A DNA stretch of 38,413 nt, from positions 1-38,413 of IMG/VR virus record IMGVR_UViG_3300024999_000226; one strand, written 5' to 3'. Position 1 is the stretch's first letter. Every line of letters starts with the position of its first letter. This DNA comes from a virus. The notes beneath the pieces were generated by a model that was given only the letters and a program-made list of their open reading frames with translations, was not told the DNA's origin and did no database searches. Shown in pieces: positions 37,002-38,413 of this stretch. The position numbers and the translations under genes are program-made.

Positions 37002-38413
37002 TTAGGCCGCGGGAGGGGGCGCTTTGGCTGCGGCCTGTGCTTGTGCTTTCTGTGCGTTGCGTTGCTCCACCCTCTGCCAGACCGCTTCGGCGTTCGGGAA
37101 GTCGACGGACTTCAGGAGTTCGAGTTCGTCAATCGCTCCAATCTCCGCGAGCTTAAACGCGAGGTTGGCCTTCTCCGTCTTCGCAAACGGCAGGCTTGAA
37201 CCCGTGGAAACTTTCACGTCAAAGTCACCCTTGAGGATGTATTGCTTCGCCTCTAGGGACTCCTGAAACCCGCCTTGCTCATCCTGAACGTAGGGCCTGA
37301 CCGTGGCTTGCTTGACTTTAGTTCCATCCTCCATGTCCACGTTCTCAATGTGAAACTTAAAATACTTCTGCGCGTTTTGGTCGTTCGTGAGCCGGATGAT
37401 ACGCGGGGCTGAGTAAAACTGAAACACTCGGTTCTTGTATAGCTGGCCCAGTGCCTGAAGGTACGCGTCGATATTCCGAGACTTCTGCCTGAGTCTGGTT
37501 TGAGCGGCTTCTTGAAGGTTCGATATGGCAGATGCTGCGGTCACGCCCTCCGGTCGAACCCCCCGGGTAACATCGTTCGCGCCAGAGATACCGTCGAACC
37601 AGTTCGCCATGCGGTCGATGAGTTGGAGCACGTACGGCTGGAGCTGGACGCCCTCCTCGCGCTGGACCTGGCTGATGTCATCGGCCTCGATGATAAGCCC
37701 GGGCCGGTTGAACAGGTTGTCAGTGTCTACCCCGGATCCAGTGCCCACCTTCCACACGGGATTCCCCATGAGAGTAAGCACGTCAAGCGCGTAGCTCACG
37801 AGCTTGTTGAAGATCTTCTGCGGGCTCTCGAGCTGCTCAACTTCGCTCATTCCCCAAAACTCACGGGGGAGAATGTAGTTCACAAGCCGGGCATAAGGAA
37901 ATAGCCCGTCCTCAAACTGCTGCGGGCCGTCCTCGCACAGCACCCCGCCGGCAATGACAACTTTGCGCCCGTTAGGGTACTTGAGCTTCTGGATAAACTT
38001 GGTCTGCTCCACGCCGACCTCGTCTAGTTCCTTCGTTTCCTCCTCGAAGAACTCATCCGATTTGATGTAAGCCGTGATTTTAAGGCTTTGGTTCTTTCCG
38101 TCCGCTTCGTGAGTGGAGGAGCCCTCCATGGGCGTCTTCGTGTCAACCGGAGACTTGAACTTGATCTCGCCCAGGTCCGTCTTATCCCCTGCGATCAGGT
38201 CCATCAGGTCTGGCTTGAAGTGGTCCTTGTGCTCTGGGTACTCGGCCTTGAGAATATCCACATCTACCGGCTCGGCGTAGATAAAGAACTTTCCGCGCTT
38301 GTCGTTGACCTCCCGCGCGTTCGGGTCGGGGAAGCAGTAGAACGGGTCTCCACTCTCAAAATCGATCGCGCCAACACCCATCAGCGCCTTCTGGTCAAAC
38401 CCCATGTACCCGA
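37002..38413 (-). CDS. Portal protein, C-terminal part (begins at the other contig end)
   Basis: This holds the remaining 470 or so residues of the portal whose start is at 567. Typical segments are QFEDGLFPYARLVNYILPREFWGMSEV and NKLVSYALDVLTLMGNPVWKVG. Others are DGISGANDVTRGVRPEGVTAASAISNLQEAAQTRLR (the portal stem/clip region conserved in P22-like portals) and an Ala/Pro/Gln-rich tail (AQAQAAAKAPPPAA). The stop is at 37002..37004, followed by the head-operon promoter element. Confidence 0.9.
   Translation of the reverse strand, partial: GYMGFDQKALMGVGAIDFESGDPFYCFPDPNAREVNDKRGKFFIYAEPVDVDILKAEYPEHKDHFKPDLMDLIAGDKTDLGEIKFKSPVDTKTPMEGSSTHEADGKNQSLKITAYIKSDEFFEEETKELDEVGVEQTKFIQKLKYPNGRKVVIAGGVLCEDGPQQFEDGLFPYARLVNYILPREFWGMSEVEQLESPQKIFNKLVSYALDVLTLMGNPVWKVGTGSGVDTDNLFNRPGLIIEADDISQVQREEGVQLQPYVLQLIDRMANWFDGISGANDVTRGVRPEGVTAASAISNLQEAAQTRLRQKSRNIDAYLQALGQLYKNRVFQFYSAPRIIRLTNDQNAQKYFKFHIENVDMEDGTKVKQATVRPYVQDEQGGFQESLEAKQYILKGDFDVKVSTGSSLPFAKTEKANLAFKLAEIGAIDELELLKSVDFPNAEAVWQRVEQRNAQKAQAQAAAKAPPPAA
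38288..38413. repeat. Terminal direct repeat, right copy
   Basis: Identical to 6..131. Here the portal frame reads through without the stop seen at the left end, so this copy carries the correct sequence context on its left side. Confidence 0.9.

Overview
The window is an essentially complete genome of a temperate, short-tailed (podovirus-like) bacteriophage, about 38.3 kb, assembled as a circular contig. The first 126 bases after position 5 (6..131) are repeated exactly at the end (38288..38413), and the portal gene reads across the join. The host looks like a Gram-negative bacterium: there are lipobox lipoproteins, an M15-type peptidoglycan peptidase, a small lipoprotein in the lysis cassette, and a 50-nt copy of the 3' half of a bacterial tRNA-Pro(UGG) next to the integrase. 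The sequence does not allow the host to be named more closely.

Layout. Almost everything is on the minus strand, so it reads right to left. The switch region (16.2-17.4 kb) has a Cro-like gene facing a CI-like repressor across a short operator region. Right of it, on the plus strand, lie a small HTH gene, a PEGA lipoprotein and a membrane-anchored ORF. Left of the switch runs the early operon. It has two small proteins, a Cas4/RecB-type nuclease, an annealing-type recombination protein, a coiled-coil partner, small zinc and membrane proteins, excisionase and integrase, and attP. It continues with a DnaD-like replication protein and its loader-like partner, HNH and VRR-NUC nucleases, an ASCH protein, an Asn-rich pentapeptide-repeat protein, and a run of small, mostly cysteine-rich proteins in overlapping ATGA-coupled order.

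The late genes start at a near-consensus promoter at about 4.07 kb: small terminase, a NeuB-family nonulosonic acid synthase, an unknown protein, large terminase, an FmdB-type zinc ribbon, portal (across the join), scaffold, major capsid protein, a DUF115/Maf-like glycosyltransferase, small Ser/Thr-rich virion proteins, adaptor, beta-propeller-like tail hub, internal/ejection proteins, tail fibre, an exported fibre-like protein, and the lysis cassette. Past the lysis genes lies a second sugar cluster: a PseB/CapD-like dehydratase, a Gfo/Idh/MocA oxidoreductase, an SpsF/NeuA-like cytidylyltransferase, a class III aminotransferase, a coiled-coil protein and a PseH-like acetyltransferase.

The main finding is that, taken together, the phage carries most of a pathway from UDP-GlcNAc to a CMP-activated nonulosonic acid (pseudaminic/legionaminic-acid class), plus a relative of Maf, the enzyme that puts such sugars on flagellin Ser/Thr residues. 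All these genes lie in the late, structural transcription direction. The synthase is wedged between the two terminase subunits and the putative transferase sits among capsid genes. I infer a system that decorates the phage's own virion, or possibly the host surface, with a sialic-acid-like sugar. Other notable points are a five-times-recurring tandem hexamer (TAAGTT/TAATTT at 15-17-nt spacing) at late gene junctions, and a large terminase gene with no ATG/GTG/TTG start in front of its Walker A motif.
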